A stretch of DNA of 64,000 nt from Gnetum montanum (Eukaryota > Streptophyta > Gnetopsida > Gnetales > Gnetaceae), in NCBI GenBank assembly GCA_015680685.1, contig MNCI01028403.1, positions 856,295 to 920,294 on the forward strand, read 5' to 3'. Below are positions 20,474-32,906 of this stretch, piece by piece. Position 1 is the first letter of the stretch. Every line of letters starts with the position of its first letter. The position numbers and the translations under genes are program-made. Under the pieces are notes generated by a model that made no database searches, was not told the DNA's origin, and saw only the letters and a list, made by a program, of their open reading frames with translations.

Positions 20474-21123
20474 TTATTGACCCTTGCTTACTACATTGAA
20501 GGGAAATTCTACCCACATGGCATCTTCCAGTAGGTCACCCACTTCTTCTATCCTTTCGAGTGTTTCAGCATCATGCATTTCACTATTGTCCTTTACTATG
20601 AACATGTCATTAGGAAACTTCACTTCTAATCCTTTCTTCATATCAATGTTATTGATAGCCAAAGGAGTAATGTTATCACCATGGATGATAACTTTTCCAC
20701 CTTCATACAAAAGGTGGATTTCGTGGTGGATCAAAGAGAAAAGGACTTGCAATTAGGCTAACCACTTCCTACCCAAAATTAAGTTAAAGCCTGGTATTTC
20801 CTCTATGAGGATGAATTCAGTAGTGATGGAAAATTCTTCCCCTACTACAAAGGTCATCATGATGGTACCCCTAATGATGATTTGTGACCTATTAAATGAC
20901 TTTAGGCATGTGGTTTTTTTGGCTTGATTTGATCTGTGAGGCCTAGTTTGTTAATGATGGTGTATGGGATAATGTTTGTTACTACCCTATTATCAACATG
21001 CATTCTCTGAATCTTGCATTTCTCAACACATATGGTGATGAATATGGGAACCATTATAACCTCACCCTTCTCAAGGTTGACCTTAATTGCTTCATCATGA
21101 AATGCTAGGGATGTGGAATTCAA
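20474..21123 (-). pseudogene. Element B protease relic
   Basis: Aligns with element A protease (12640-13265). The active-site segment reads VDNRVVTN where A has VDDGAATN: the Asp remains, but the Gly-Ala is lost through G-to-A-type changes. The C-terminal portion with YEGGKVIIHGDN is in a separate frame at 20474-20752. Inactive. Confidence 0.7.
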
Positions 21124-24080
21124 TTCCTATGATGTAGGGGGTAACATCACTACATGGATAAAGTTCTCATCTACAGGGATGTCCTCCGTGATAGGAATGG
21201 AGGTCAACATCCACACCACTACTTTGCAGTGGGTAAACAAGGTCCTGATTAGGTCATACAAGCTCAACATTATGTTCTTCTATTTGAGAGCTTGCTTAAC
21301 TTGGGCTAATTCATCCACGAAGTATTTAAGATTAGTCATGCTTTTACTGGCTTTGACTTCTTTCATACATCCTAAGAGATGAATTTCATAGGAAGGTGAC
21401 TTAGGCCTCATTTTCCTAGCTTACCTAGGGGCCTTAGTGCTTGGTTACAATTTGTTGGTTATGGCCTATTCAGTTACCTCAACCATGGGAACTATAGATA
21501 TGGGTACTAGATTTGGCGGATCCATCATCCTTTGCTCTTGACATTGCCTAAGCATCTAGTCTATGAGATGCTTGTTAGGCCTCCTATGTTTCCATCTAGG
21601 GAATCTACCCATGTTGCTAGTAGAGTCAGCTCTTGAACAAGAAGGAACCAATGTGTTTCCCACTACCACACTTTGGGTAGGTGAGGAGCCAACATTTTGT
21701 GGCACCCTAATGACAAAGGGTTGCTAAAACATTATTGAACATGCTATGGGATCCTAACCACAAAGGACATTATAGGTGCTTGAGGTGATACTCTATTGAT
21801 AAAAGGAGCCTCAACCTATAGGGGCCAAGGAGTCCTTTATGGTACCAAAGGGCACATGGACCATGAATGGCCACTACACTAGTTCTGGGTTATCATCGAT
21901 GGTAATAGCGTTTATGACATAGCTGGCATCATGCACATTTAGAGGGTCTTTGTACACCCTCATAGATTGATTCTAAGGTTTAACTAGGTTGGTAACATCA
22001 AGTACCAACTCACCTCTATTAATCATTCTTTGGAGATCATCGTGTAGGGCTATGCAAAAGTTGGTGTTGTGGTCAAGCAACTAGTTGTAGTGGCAGAATT
22101 GGTCTAGACTAAAGTGTTTCAGAACTGGGGCTCATTTGGTGCTACCAACATGGGATTCCTTAGGAGCTCACAATATCTATCGTGTCTTTTGCTAGCATCT
22201 TTAGATATTTTCTTGTACTAGATATGTCTAACCTTCAGCAATTAGTCCAATAGTTTGGAATGTTTTAATGGTAGCGAGATGTTCTTAGAGTAATCTTTGT
22301 GCTCAAAGTTAGGCCTTGGAGTAGCTTATACTATGGCTACTGATGACATGGGCTGGTTGGTTACCATAGTACTAAAGTTGGTAGCTTTGTTATTAGCCAA
22401 GGCTCTAGGCTACCTAGTTGTTGGCCTCTAGTTGGTTGTTTTAGCTTCTTTTTCCATAATCACCACTATTGCATTTTTTCCCTTATCCTTGTCCTTTCTT
22501 GCATCTAGGTTTTTGTAGGCCATGTAGGCTAGGTCTTTACCAACTTTAGCCACATCCTATATGCTCTTGGTTTGGACAAAGGCTTGGCTTAGAGTCTATG
22601 GACCTAAGTAGTACAGTTTTAACTTTATTAAGTCATCAACTACGTCCTTCAATATGGCCAAGAGAGGTGTATTTCAGTTATTGGTTCCTATATTTTGTTT
22701 AAGAAGGTGCTCTAATGTTGGATGAATTTTTGTATGGGCTCTAGGTGGCCCTACTTGGTTTACATCAGCTGGTCCAAGGTGGCTTCCAGCTTCAAGTTGT
22801 ACTTGAAGTGCATCATCAATTATCTTAGAAGATCCTCCAAAGAGGAGATAAAGCTTCTAGGTAATGTGCGATACTAGTTTAGCACCTTGCTAGTGAGTGA
22901 TATGGCAAACACATGTATGATGACATGTGGTCATGCTTACAACAACAAACACTTCAACCTAAATGTGACCAGATGTGCGTTGGGATCCCCCTCATTATTG
23001 TATTTTGTGAACTGAGGTAATGGGATACCAGTAGAAAGAGTTAGCTATGGAACCATAGGGCTAATAGGGTCATCCTAGTAAAAGTCCAACACTTTGATGG
23101 TTTTAGAGGAGGCAGCCTTGAGCTGCTTCACCTCTTTCATCAAGCTTTGAATCATCTGGAATGCCTAATCTAAGTTGTGAGATGTTCCAGATGGCTATGC
23201 TAGTTGCATGACTTGTTGTTGAACTAACTATGTGGTCCATAACCTTGTTGTGGGTTGTAGAATCATTGAATGGGCTTGGTGTGTAGGCCATGCTATAGGG
23301 ACAATGATCAAGATGGTCAATGTGTATGTGGATTGGGCTAATTCTAGGGGTGTTGACAAGAAAGGCAAGATGTAGGATGCCTGAGTCACATGGGGCCTAG
23401 AAACAGGCCTTACATGGAAGTATGGCTAAGTTGATGTAGTTTCATTAGACAACAATGGCTATATGGGTGGAAGTGATGTCATGAAGGGTAAGCTAAAGGA
23501 AGATAGCACATTATGATGTTCCTGGTGCATTGCTATAACAAGAATTGACCTACATGGTGACAATGATGTTATGATCACCTCAAAGAGAATGGGTGGATGA
23601 GATTATAGAAGTGACAGTCTAGGGATTGCTTGCTGGAAGATGGTATGAAAGAAGCCTTCATTCTCGAAGTGACCTTTGAACTCATCCTCCTCTTTCTACA
23701 AAGGTTCTTCATAGTCTATTCCTAGTTCATGCTCACTAGTTTGAATGAGCTAGGCAAACATCCAATGGTAGCGCTTTGTAGGTGGGATGATGTCAAGGGA
23801 GAAGGGGATGTACTCCCATTAATTCTAATGAATCAATTTGTAAAACCATTTCTCTTCCATGTCTAAGTAGTCTATGAATAGCCCTACTTAAATCTTTGCA
23901 AAAATGAAGCCGTAATATTCATCACTTAGCGTAGTGTACTCTGGGTCTTGACCATGCAGCCTACGGGATTACCTTGGCTCTACCATTACTAGATTATCAA
24001 GGTTGTCAATCCTAGTCTCTTGTTGGATAGGTAAGATGGCCAATGTGCTTGACATTGAAGGCTATTTGAAATTCATACAT
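21124..24080 (-). pseudogene. Element B gag relic
   Basis: Homologous along its length to element A gag (13266-16269): the zinc-knuckle region near 22050-22110, the capsid-type region near 22500-22990, and the P/Q-rich N-terminal region near 23100-24060. Many TAG codons interrupt it. Starts near 24080 on the minus strand. Confidence 0.7.
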
Positions 24081-24493
24081 GCAAATCAAGTTGCAAGAGG
24101 AAAGGACAAGGGTTGTTAATTGTGAAAATGGCTAACTCTATGACTATGTTTTCTATGCTAAGGGATGACTATGCTCTCTACGCTAAGGGCCAACTATGCT
24201 CTCTATGCTAAGAGCTAACTACACTCTCATTGATAGCATCAAGAATTTTCTAACTATGGGAATGTGTGCTCTAGGGTTGCTACACACGGTTCTAGGGGAA
24301 CCAATGATAGGGCCTAGTCTACACCAATTAGTTAGTAGACAATGCCTATGTTGGCCTAAGATCCAACTACAACTGTGCACACAATATGTCCACAGGGGTG
24401 TTACACTCTACGCTAGCCCAAACCTAGCAACAATGTGGTAGAGAACACATGAGACAACCACTAATGAAGTTTAAAAAGAAAATGGCTCTCATC
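24081..24493 (-). other. Element B 5' leader
   Basis: Between gag and PBS. Contains three to four short tandem words CTATGCTCTCTATGCTAAG at about 24140-24230, similar to words in the LTR of B. No coding signal. Confidence 0.5.
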
Positions 24494-24509
24494 CTCCTTC
24501 TAGAACTAG
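24494..24509 (-). promoter_or_regulatory. Element B primer-binding site, decayed
   Basis: Minus strand TAGTTCTAGAAGGAGG, differing from element A's TGGCGCTAGAAGGAGG by transitions at CG and GG plus one other change. Four bases from the LTR end. Confidence 0.75.
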
Positions 24510-24513
24510 AAAC

Positions 24514-25973
24514 TGTAGCAACTGAAAACATCATCAATTAGAACACTAAGGTCGACAAGTAGATAGCCTAACCCCGAGTTCATGCGAGGGCCTACTAGAG
24601 GTAGAGACGGGTGCCTTGAATAGTCTTGTCAATTAAATAGGGACTTATCATATGTAAGTAGGGTGCAATGTTGTTAGCCACAATGCTAATGTGAAATGAT
24701 GCTAACTATTCAAGTAATGTCAACGACGTTAATGGTGTCGAGTGTAGTCAAACGTTTTGACAAAAACAAAGATGTCAACATGTAGGGACTACCACTCAAG
24801 AATAGCTATAGGTGTAGCTATGCAATGAAACAATGAAAAATGCAAATTAAATACTAAAAATGCAAAGAGAGAGAGAAGCAAAACACCATCCCAAATGGGG
24901 TTAAACATAGTTAACACCAAAAGGGGTTAGATTGTACATGGTGTACAACAGGCATAGTGGATAGTGTACTCAGTCTCAGGGGTGTTTGTCTATAAGGAAT
25001 GGCATTCTAATGAGGTGTTTATGCTTGTCGGATTGGCTACCATTAGCTATGGTGTACCATAAGTTGTGGTGTTATGATGGACTACGATGGGCTACAATGG
25101 TCTACAACTTTGCTGATATGCCTTGGCTCTCTCTGGAGCACTCTTTGGATTTTCCAATGCTAAGAGTGGGCTATCTCTCAAATTTGCAAATGCTTTGATT
25201 TTTTTTTTTTGCTAACCTAGATTTTTGCCAACCTTAAAAATGTTGAGGGTGGGGGTATTTATAGGGCTAGGTTTCGTGTGAAATGTGGGATGGATGTCAC
25301 ATGGCAGAGGGGATGGTTGGAATTAAGTTGTTACCCAACTATGCTCTTCACTAAGTTGGTGGTTTTATGCTTTAATATGCTTTTCCAAACTCTATGAGAC
25401 TATGAGACTATGACTATGTTTTGAATTTCATGTATATGCACCGATAAGACCACAAGGTACTTAAAAAATGTAATTTTGGAGACTATGCTCTCCACTGTCT
25501 AGCATAGGGTCGAGTGTAGTTATACTTTTGGGGCCAAAAGGGGATACAGAAAGATGCATTTTGCTAACTACACTTGCTGAAGATGAGTTGGAGTTGAGTT
25601 AAGTGCCAATGTTGCATTATGGATGCCACTAGTGACTATTCTAGATAACTATTCTTAACTATGCTCTAGAATGGGGGAGATCATAGTCCCACACATAGAA
25701 ACAAATTTGTAAAACTTGGCATTCATGCTAACTATGCTCTCCACAAGAGGTTGACTACACTCTAGGGTAGTGAAGAGTGTAATTCTAGCACTTAGAAAAC
25801 TTTGCTACAACTAGCTTTGTGCTGACACTTAGAAAAAATTACAAAACTAACCTTCATGTTGACTACACTCTCTACAAGAGGCTGACTACACTCTAAGGTA
25901 GTGAAGAGCATAGTCTCAACACTTAGCCAAATTTTTAACTCAGAGGCTGTAGTGCAGATTTGGTGGTGTTTCA
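24514..25973 (-). repeat. Element B 5' LTR
   Basis: 1460 bp, starts TGTAGCAACT and ends GGTGGTGTTTCA on the plus strand. TATA box on the minus strand at 25256-25264 (CTATAAATACCCCC). U3 tandem repeats at 25690-25925. Followed by the target-site duplication copy GTCAC. Confidence 0.85.
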
Positions 25974-26902
25974 GTCACCAATGTGGGCTGGAATGGGGAC
26001 ATCCCATGGAAAAGGTATTACAAGGAACATCTCCTTCCAAATGACAAACTAGGTATCAAACTATTTACGTTCAATATTGAACATCCTAACTACATCCTAT
26101 AACTCCTGGTAGTCATTCATCATCTTGGCTAGGTTCTTAGTAGTTGATTATTTATCATTGAATCATGCCTTAAAAACTTTAAGTTTAGCATTTTCCACCA
26201 CAAGCTTTTGGTTGGTTTCTTTGTGATGCTTAAACTCGACCCGATACAACAAGTACTAACTGGCCACCTATTTCTTGAGTTCTCACCATAGTCATCTGAT
26301 AGTTAACATGGTCAGATTTGTATACCAAAGATTGGTGAGCTTCATCTATTCTATCATCTCTTTAATTTGCAATTTCTTCCTGCAAATTTTTTCTTTGTTG
26401 TAGTCATCTATCCCATCAATGATTGGTTACCATACTTCTTTTTCTTACTAGAGTTGTCGGAGGGTTTCATTCACTTTCACCTTCACCAATTGGATGTGTT
26501 TTTCATTCACTTCTTTTTGTAGGCCAACCTGTTCTCTATAATGGTCCTTGACTCTCAAATTTGAGAGCCTCCAATTTCTAGGTGGCTACCTTAATTGCAA
26601 TTTTCAAGTGAAGGGCACAAACCTCTTCCATGGAAAGATTTCTATTTTCTACTGCTAATCTTCTCAATTTTTTGTTTGCTCTAGCCAATTTCTCTTGCTA
26701 TTGATCAATGAAATTAGTTAATTGTTGCTTATGCTCATCAACATTCCACAACTGATGGTTCTCAGTAGTCAACTATACATTCTTCTAGTGGGTCTAATTC
26801 AAGAACTTCTAAATTTTTTACTATGTGATCTCTACCAAGGATCAATAGAGCACCATCATCTTCATTGCACCCTCAACTCCTTTTAGTTTAGCATAAAGCT
26901 AT
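25974..26902 (-). pseudogene. Element C extra ORF, middle part
   Basis: Continues the element C extra ORF between the B and D insertions and aligns with 50845-51747. On the minus strand it has long stretches of E/K/Q/L-rich sequence suggestive of coiled coil, with frequent TAG codons. The left end carries B's target-site copy, the right end (26898-26902, GCTAT) that of D. Confidence 0.65.
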
Positions 26903-27271
26903 TTTTGGCACATTTGGCCATTTCATGGAACAGCAAAAGTAGAGATTGGTAAAAGACAATATTTGAAACAAATGCATAAACAATCAATCTATTTTAAATC
27001 ACTAGAAAATATGAATGATGCTGGAATTATATAGGATTTCAATGCCACCAAACGAGATGAAAATGAAACTTTTTCTGATCATACAATGATGCACAGGACA
27101 AGCTTCATATGGAATTTAAATTCTAGAAATTCCTGGGGCTATAATGGAAGGAGCAGAGTGAAATTAATTTCAGGAAAAATGTACATGTACTTTAACTACT
27201 AAATTAAAAATAAATAAGAAGAACTCATGTCTGATACTACAACTACAACTATTCATGTCATAATTGTGAAT

Positions 27272-27286
27272 TGGCGCTAGAAGGAT
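27272..27286 (+). promoter_or_regulatory. PBS-like site inside element D U3
   Basis: TGGCGCTAGAAGGAT, sharing its first 14 bases with the PBS of element A. It lies 369 bases into the LTR; the 3' LTR has it at 37095, the same offset. It is about 1.7 kb upstream of the LTR's own TATA box, so it belongs to U3 and cannot be the working PBS. Confidence 0.65.
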
Positions 27287-27811
27287 TCCAAGCTTGATTT
27301 GAAACCGGTTTCCTTACTAATTTACGTGGATTAGCAATTCTGATAGCTAAGGACCATCAAACAAGGTACTGATTGCGAAATCTAGGTTTTAGCAGCCTTC
27401 AAGCACAAAACCCCAGTCATGGCCTATACTTTTCTCTGCCACGTCTTACTCGACGTTGCTTCTTTAGAGGTTTCTCATGTTGTTGCTTTGCCATTTTCTC
27501 CTATTCCTTGCCATTTGGGATGTATCGTTAAGGATATTCTTGAGCTTTTGCAGAGAATACGAGCCTTGGCACGTTGCTGTAAATCATAGAGGTTATTATC
27601 CCTAGGCTAGAGCAAAGTTACGATGATTTTGTGTGTGCATGAACAGAGACAACGCAGGCAAAACCAATGGCCAAAAGTGAAGCTAATCTGCAGCAAAGAA
27701 ACACAAATGGTTGTAGATAGTTGAAGGTAGTTGCTGTACATTCCAGCAACTGCGTATAAGTAGGTATCCCAATTGTTGAAGGTTCCCTAGATATTTGAGA
27801 AGCTATTACAG

Positions 27812-28440
27812 ATGGCCAACACAAGTCCTACCACTTTGCTGCAGCCCAGCAATGTCCTCAATAGCAACGTCAACCCACAAATTACTGAAAATCAGCAAAA
27901 ATTCATGGCCTGCATCAAGCTCTAGCAATACCACCATTACCGACGAATGAGGATTTACAGGAAGATGTGGCAACTGCCAGCAAACTATACGCAGAAGTAG
28001 TTTCAACTACTATGGTATTTTTGGGAGGTGTGGCCGCGCATTGCAGAAGCTCATTGAGCAAAATCGGTAGCTGGCCAAACGACAAAGCATCGCCTCCACA
28101 AATATTTCTAAGTAGAAAAACAGCCTATGCAAGATNGCCTCCACAAATATTTCTAAGTAGAAAAACAGCCTATGCAAGATAAATCGTTGATGAAATGGAG
28201 TAGAAAGAGGAGGAAGAAATGAGTGATGGCATAGTGGAAAACATAGAAGCTATTTTTCCGATGGGCATGGTCGACTGTGTGGCTATTTCCTGTACAGGCG
28301 TGGCTGCGGTACTAAATGCACCATACTCGAACGCGGCCCACGTGTGGAAGCAGGTCATCATCACCAAGGGTTTTCAATTCCAAGCCATTTCACTACCGAC
28401 ATGGAAGAGATGGCAACTACTACTGAACTGTGTGTAGAAG
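27812..28440 (+). pseudogene. ORF region inside element D 5' LTR
   Basis: ATG at 27812 opens MANTSPTTLLQP and continues to a TAG after about 37 codons; a second frame from about 27967 carries AEVVSTTMVFLGGVAAHC and, after the N-flanked artefact at 28136, NIEAIFPMGMVDCVA. The 3' LTR copy is open for 137 codons (37774-38187). Composition looks protein-coding, and CG is commoner than nearby. Lying 0.5 kb downstream of a PBS-like site, it resembles a leader plus start of a gag-type gene, but I recognise no domain. Confidence 0.4.
28092..28180. other. 44-bp exact direct duplication around a single N
   Basis: 28092-28135 recurs at 28137-28180 with N at 28136. The 3' LTR has one copy only (near 37890). 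Assembly artefact. Confidence 0.8.
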
Positions 28441-29014
28441 TGCTTCCAACTACCATCATATTTTCGGGAGGTTCAGTGGGCGAGACAAGTTCGGTGGAGC
28501 ATAAGCTGCGGAGATGGGCTGCGCGTATCTGGCAACTAGTTTAATTGCATACTACATCCTTCACGATATTTCGATTAACTTTGGAAAATTATTTAAGGCC
28601 TTCATTTTTGAAAAGTATATTTTTTTTTCTTCATCGGCCATCCCCTAAATCAATTTTATATTCAATAATTATTCGTTTGTGAAGATCTAGTTTCCTCACT
28701 AGACATAGGAGTTTCTTGTGTAAAAATGAAACATTTCTACGGCCTTGAGGTAAACATTGGATACAAACATTGTATACCCCTATGAATTCCTAAGGAAATT
28801 ATAAGAAAAAAAAAAGAAAAAGGAAGAACTTGTTGAATATTTGTCAAATATCCTACACTTGTCAATTGTAGCTTATCGGTGGTTACAACCACCCAAGAGT
28901 TTTTTTTGTAACTTACCTAACTTGTTGGGCAAGTAATCTCCTAACTTGTTGGCCAAGTTACTTGGGAGAGGAGTTAGGTAAGATATTTTTGAAAATGTAA
29001 CTACCTTTGAACCC

Positions 29015-29024
29015 TATAAAAAGG
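29015..29024 (+). promoter_or_regulatory. TATA box, element D 5' LTR
   Basis: TATAAAAAGG in a context conserved between both LTRs (38661-38670 in the 3' LTR). It is the likely promoter of the D genomic RNA, giving U3 of about 2.1 kb and R-U5 of about 1.1 kb. Confidence 0.75.
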
Positions 29025-29650
29025 CCTCAGGGGTAAGAAGAAAAAGACATTTGGTGGAGGTCTTACATCACACTTTTGGAGAAGACACTTGATACATCAC
29101 ACCTTGGAACGCTACTAGCTAGCACTTGGGCTCTCACTTGGAGACACACTTGGGGTCTTGAGAAGAGCATTGTAAAGAAGAAATTGTGAATGATTGCTTG
29201 TAAGATGGCTTGCTTAAGAAAGAATTTCAGCCTCTTTGTCATAGTCCTGTGAGTTATGTTTTATTTTTATTTTGTTTAAATTTTCTAGCTAGTGGTTTAG
29301 ATAGTATCATCCTTGGCAAGTAATTTTGGGATTTTTAGATTGCTCTTATTATTCTTCTTACCCGATAGAAAATTTCTATTAAAATTTTTCCATAAGAAGC
29401 ACTTGTGTTTGAAAGCCTTAAGAGCATTTTAGTAGTCAATTTGGTTATTGTGCAATGTATAAGAACTGCTTTTGAGATTGTTGTAAGAGAGCCTCTGCTT
29501 GTAGCCATGCCGTTGAACGATTCAATAGTCAAGAGGGTTCAGAAAATATTTGGTATTTTGATGAGACCAGAATAGCTTCTTTTTATCTTTAAAGTGAATC
29601 TCCATGGTATTTCAATCAGAAATTGTTAAGTCTTTTGAAGGTTCTGTTGA

Positions 29651-30519
29651 NNNNNNNNNNNNNNNNNNNNNNNNNNNNNNNNNNNNNNNNNNNNNNNNNN
29701 NNNNNNNNNNNNNNNNNNNNNNNNNNNNNNNNNNNNNNNNNNNNNNNNNNNNNNNNNNNNNNNNNNNNNNNNNNNNNNNNNNNNNNNNNNNNNNNNNNNN
29801 NNNNNNNNNNNNNNNNNNNNNNNNNNNNNNNNNNNNNNNNNNNNNNNNNNNNNNNNNNNNNNNNNNNNNNNNNNNNNNNNNNNNNNNNNNNNNNNNNNNN
29901 NNNNNNNNNNNNNNNNNNNNNNNNNNNNNNNNNNNNNNNNNNNNNNNNNNNNNNNNNNNNNNNNNNNNNNNNNNNNNNNNNNNNNNNNNNNNNNNNNNNN
30001 NNNNNNNNNNNNNNNNNNNNNNNNNNNNNNNNNNNNNNNNNNNNNNNNNNNNNNNNNNNNNNNNNNNNNNNNNNNNNNNNNNNNNNNNNNNNNNNNNNNN
30101 NNNNNNNNNNNNNNNNNNNNNNNNNNNNNNNNNNNNNNNNNNNNNNNNNNNNNNNNNNNNNNNNNNNNNNNNNNNNNNNNNNNNNNNNNNNNNNNNNNNN
30201 NNNNNNNNNNNNNNNNNNNNNNNNNNNNNNNNNNNNNNNNNNNNNNNNNNNNNNNNNNNNNNNNNNNNNNNNNNNNNNNNNNNNNNNNNNNNNNNNNNNN
30301 NNNNNNNNNNNNNNNNNNNNNNNNNNNNNNNNNNNNNNNNNNNNNNNNNNNNNNNNNNNNNNNNNNNNNNNNNNNNNNNNNNNNNNNNNNNNNNNNNNNN
30401 NNNNNNNNNNNNNNNNNNNNNNNNNNNNNNNNNNNNNNNNNNNNNNNNNNNNNNNNNNNNNNNNNNNNNNNNNNNNNNNNNNNNNNNNNNNNNNNNNNNN
30501 NNNNNNNNNNNNNNNNNNN
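29651..30519. other. Assembly gap, 869 N
   Basis: Hides the end of the 5' LTR, the PBS and the N-terminal part of D gag. Confidence 0.95.
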
Positions 30520-31577
30520 AGATTTGGTATTCGAACTTACCAAGTAATAGTATTACAAGTTGGGATGACATGAAGAATATTTTCTTAGCCCAGTTTGGTA
30601 ATCAATTAGATCAACAACAACTATACTGTGGGCTAATACAAGCTAAGCAAGGAGTTAAAGAGTCAATTAGAGATTTTAACATCAAGTTTCAACGAATTTG
30701 TGGACTCTTTCAAAGACAATATAGGCCATTAGAATAAATTCTTAAAGAAACTTATCTTAAGGTTGTCAACCCAAACATTTCAATTTGGTTAAGGAGAACT
30801 CCAAACTTAACTACACTAAATGACTACTTTAGTGAAGCTGTACAGTTAGAAAAATAGTTGAACTTGAATCCTAAAGAAAATATTGCAATTCCAAAAAGAG
30901 AAGAAAGAGTTATGATTCCTATGCAAGATTTACCTCAATTTAAATCTTTACCAAGTCCATCTCATGTTAAGAAAGAGCAAGAACATGAAAGAGTAGGATC
31001 TGAAAAAGGATAATTAATGAGAGAGATGTCTAACAAAATAGTGAAACTTGAAAAAGCCTTGTAAAGAGTTAATATTAAGGAAGAAAGGAGAAATAGAAAG
31101 AATAAACATCAAGATTCTAAGTTAGTAGAAGATGAGGATAAAAGTGACCTTATTATGTCCAACTTTCTTGATATTGAATCTGATGATGAGTTATCTAGTG
31201 TTCACTATGCAAGTAAATCTTCTAGCAATGCATCAAGTGATACTTCCTCTCTATCAAGTTCTGAAGAAGATATGTCTTCAAATGAAGAATGTAATAACAA
31301 TGAGGAAAATGGATATAGTCTCCGATCAAAAGAAAGATTAACTTTTTCTAGACCCCCAAATGTTATTACTGATCCATCTACTAAGAGAAAAGCTTTTGAG
31401 CCAAATAGAAGAGATAAGAATAAAGGTAAATATAATCAAATAGAGCAAAGCACTCCAAATCAGTCTTTTAATAAATGGATAAAGAGACCAAGCTTTATCG
31501 GTGATGGAGAATGTGATTTGGTTGAAGACCTTAAACATGTCAAGGTCAATATTAGCTTTATCAGTTGCTTCAAATAG
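30520..31577 (+). pseudogene. Element D gag, C-terminal part
   Basis: Starts in the gap. The capsid-type region is visible at once: IWYSNLPSNSITSWDDMKN, FLAQFGNQ, then GVKESIRDFNIKFQ. TAG codons follow near 30736 and 30857 and a frame change near 31010-31150, after which a Ser/Glu/Asn-rich segment (31155-31577) runs toward protease. No clear zinc knuckle in the visible part. The protein would package the element RNA in virus-like particles. Confidence 0.75.
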
Positions 31578-31678
31578 GAGATTAGCAAAGAAACGATTTA
31601 GAGTTCATTAAAGGTAAAAGGAGAGCTAGAGAATCAGAGTTAAGTTATGTATCTAGTAATGATGAGAAATTAAAGACT

Positions 31679-32110
31679 TTGTATGATAAGGAAGCTCCTC
31701 CTTTTCTTTTGATAATAAAATTAGAAGATAAATATTTACACAATTGTTTGGTTGATTTTGGAGCTACATCTACTATAATGCCATTGTCTATATGTAAAAG
31801 ACTTGGTTTGATTCCTAAAAAATCAAATAAAAAGATTATTCAAGTGGATAAAAGTAGAGTAAAGATTGTGGGTCAATAACCAAATTTCCTATTGGGAATT
31901 GCTTCTGAACCCTGCGTCAAATGTAGAGTAACTATTCAAGTGGCAGATATACCAGATTCACATAATCTCTTATTGAGTAGAAGTTGGAGCAAGAATTTCT
32001 CAGGTTACATATCAACAAATTATTCTCACATGTGGTTACCTTGGAAAGGAGAACCAAATCAAATATACATCTATAGCAAACCTTTGATGATTTTTAATAT
32101 TACTTTAAAC
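31679..32110 (+). pseudogene. Element D protease
   Basis: Retropepsin-like domain. Active site VDFGATSTIMP (D-F-G-A) near residue 27 of the 31679-31879 frame, followed by ICKRLGL, the usual helix after the active site. One TAA at 31877-31879; the frame goes on to a LLLSRSW segment corresponding to the retropepsin ILGRPW hallmark. Confidence 0.8.
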
Positions 32111-32199
32111 ATAAAAAGTAAAATGGTTGAAAAAGGAGGTGTTGAAAAAAAATTTGTACACTCCAAGAAAATTATGATTCTAAAAAAGAACAGTCAAAG

Positions 32200-32640
32200 C
32201 AAGAGGATAAATGGGAGTTATAATTTGTTGGTTCATGTAATTCAAAAGGTGTAGGAGTTGGTATAGTTATATTAAAGAATGATTCACCTGAAATTCTCAA
32301 AGCAATTCATCTATCTTTCCCTTGTACTAACAACAAGGTTGAGTATGAAGCTTTATGTATTGGTTTGAGAACAACTCTAGACAAAAAGATCAAAGAAATC
32401 ACTATAAAAGGAGACTCAAGATTAGTCTGTGAACAAGTAAAGGGTAACTGTGTAGTAAAGAGCTCATTCTTAAGACCTTATAAGCAACTTGCTTGTAAGA
32501 TGTTAGATCAATTTCAACATTGTCGAATAGAGCATATAAACAGAGCAAAGAATTTTATAGCAGATGATTTGGCAAAGGCAGCTTCGACATTGGATATGCA
32601 ATTAATAGAAAGTTACAAAGATTTCATGATTGAAGAATAA
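32200..32640 (+). CDS. Element D archaeal-type RNase H (aRH) domain
   Basis: Second RNase H typical of the Tat clade (RVT_3-like). Motifs in order: FVGSCNSKGVGVGIVIL, NNKVEYEALCIGL, IKGDSRLV, and FIADDLAKAAS at the end. The first motif normally begins FDG; here the catalytic Asp codon is GTT (Val, 32227-32229), so the domain is probably inactive, while the Glu, second Asp and last Asp remain. Open from about 32224 to the TAA at 32638. It lies between protease and RT, unlike the RT-RNase H-aRH-INT order I know for Ogre. Confidence 0.78.
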
Positions 32641-32906
32641 CATCAACCATCACTACTAGATAATATAAGACATTTACAAGTATTTGAAGATGATGATCAA
32701 GCACTAAGATTTATGAAAAACAAACAAGAAATAGAGGGTCATGCGATACCTGAAACTTCATCACACTTCAAAGCTGATTTCATTCCAAAAAGGATGATTG
32801 AATTGGAACATGAGTTCAAGAAAAGTTTACTTACTGGAAAGGATATACAAAACTCAGATAGTCAAGCTTTTGAGGTAGTGAATTTTGGATTAGACAGGAT
32901 GCAAAG

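Larger units (their letters stand above)
3899..25973 (-). mobile_element. Tat-like gag-protease retrotransposon B with an antisense gene in place of pol
   Basis: Minus-strand element with LTRs at 24514-25973 and 3899-5332, PBS and PPT. Its gag and protease resemble those of element A. RT and RNase H are absent, and only the integrase C-terminal tail is left (about 7480-7690). Between protease and that tail lies a three-exon gene on the opposite strand (7857-19660). A 30-bp-unit minisatellite and a non-coding 3' region complete it. Element A (8266-18879) is inserted in it, so B itself was about 11.5 kb. The target-site duplication is ATCAC, mutated to ATCAT on the left and GTCAC on the right; the empty paralogous site at 50845-50849 proves the boundaries. 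Confidence 0.85.
26903..29650 (+). repeat. Element D 5' LTR (visible part)
   Basis: Starts TTTTGGCAC where the 3' LTR has TGTTGGCAC. Pairs with 36726 onward. The end falls in the gap; by comparison with the 3' LTR it should be near 30120 or somewhat later. It contains a PBS-like site at 27272, an ORF region at about 27812-28440, and a TATA box at 29015-29024. Confidence 0.88.

Noticed and set aside
27272-27286. Taking this site as the working PBS of D, with a 370-bp LTR
   Set aside because: The 3' copy extends to 39945, where it ends CCAACA next to the exact GCTAT target-site duplication, and the LTR TATA box lies at 29015. The LTR is therefore 3.2 kb and the site internal.
29604-30737. Frames of 300-377 codons across the 869-base gap
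   Set aside because: Only the part after 30520 is real (D gag). The rest is unknown bases.
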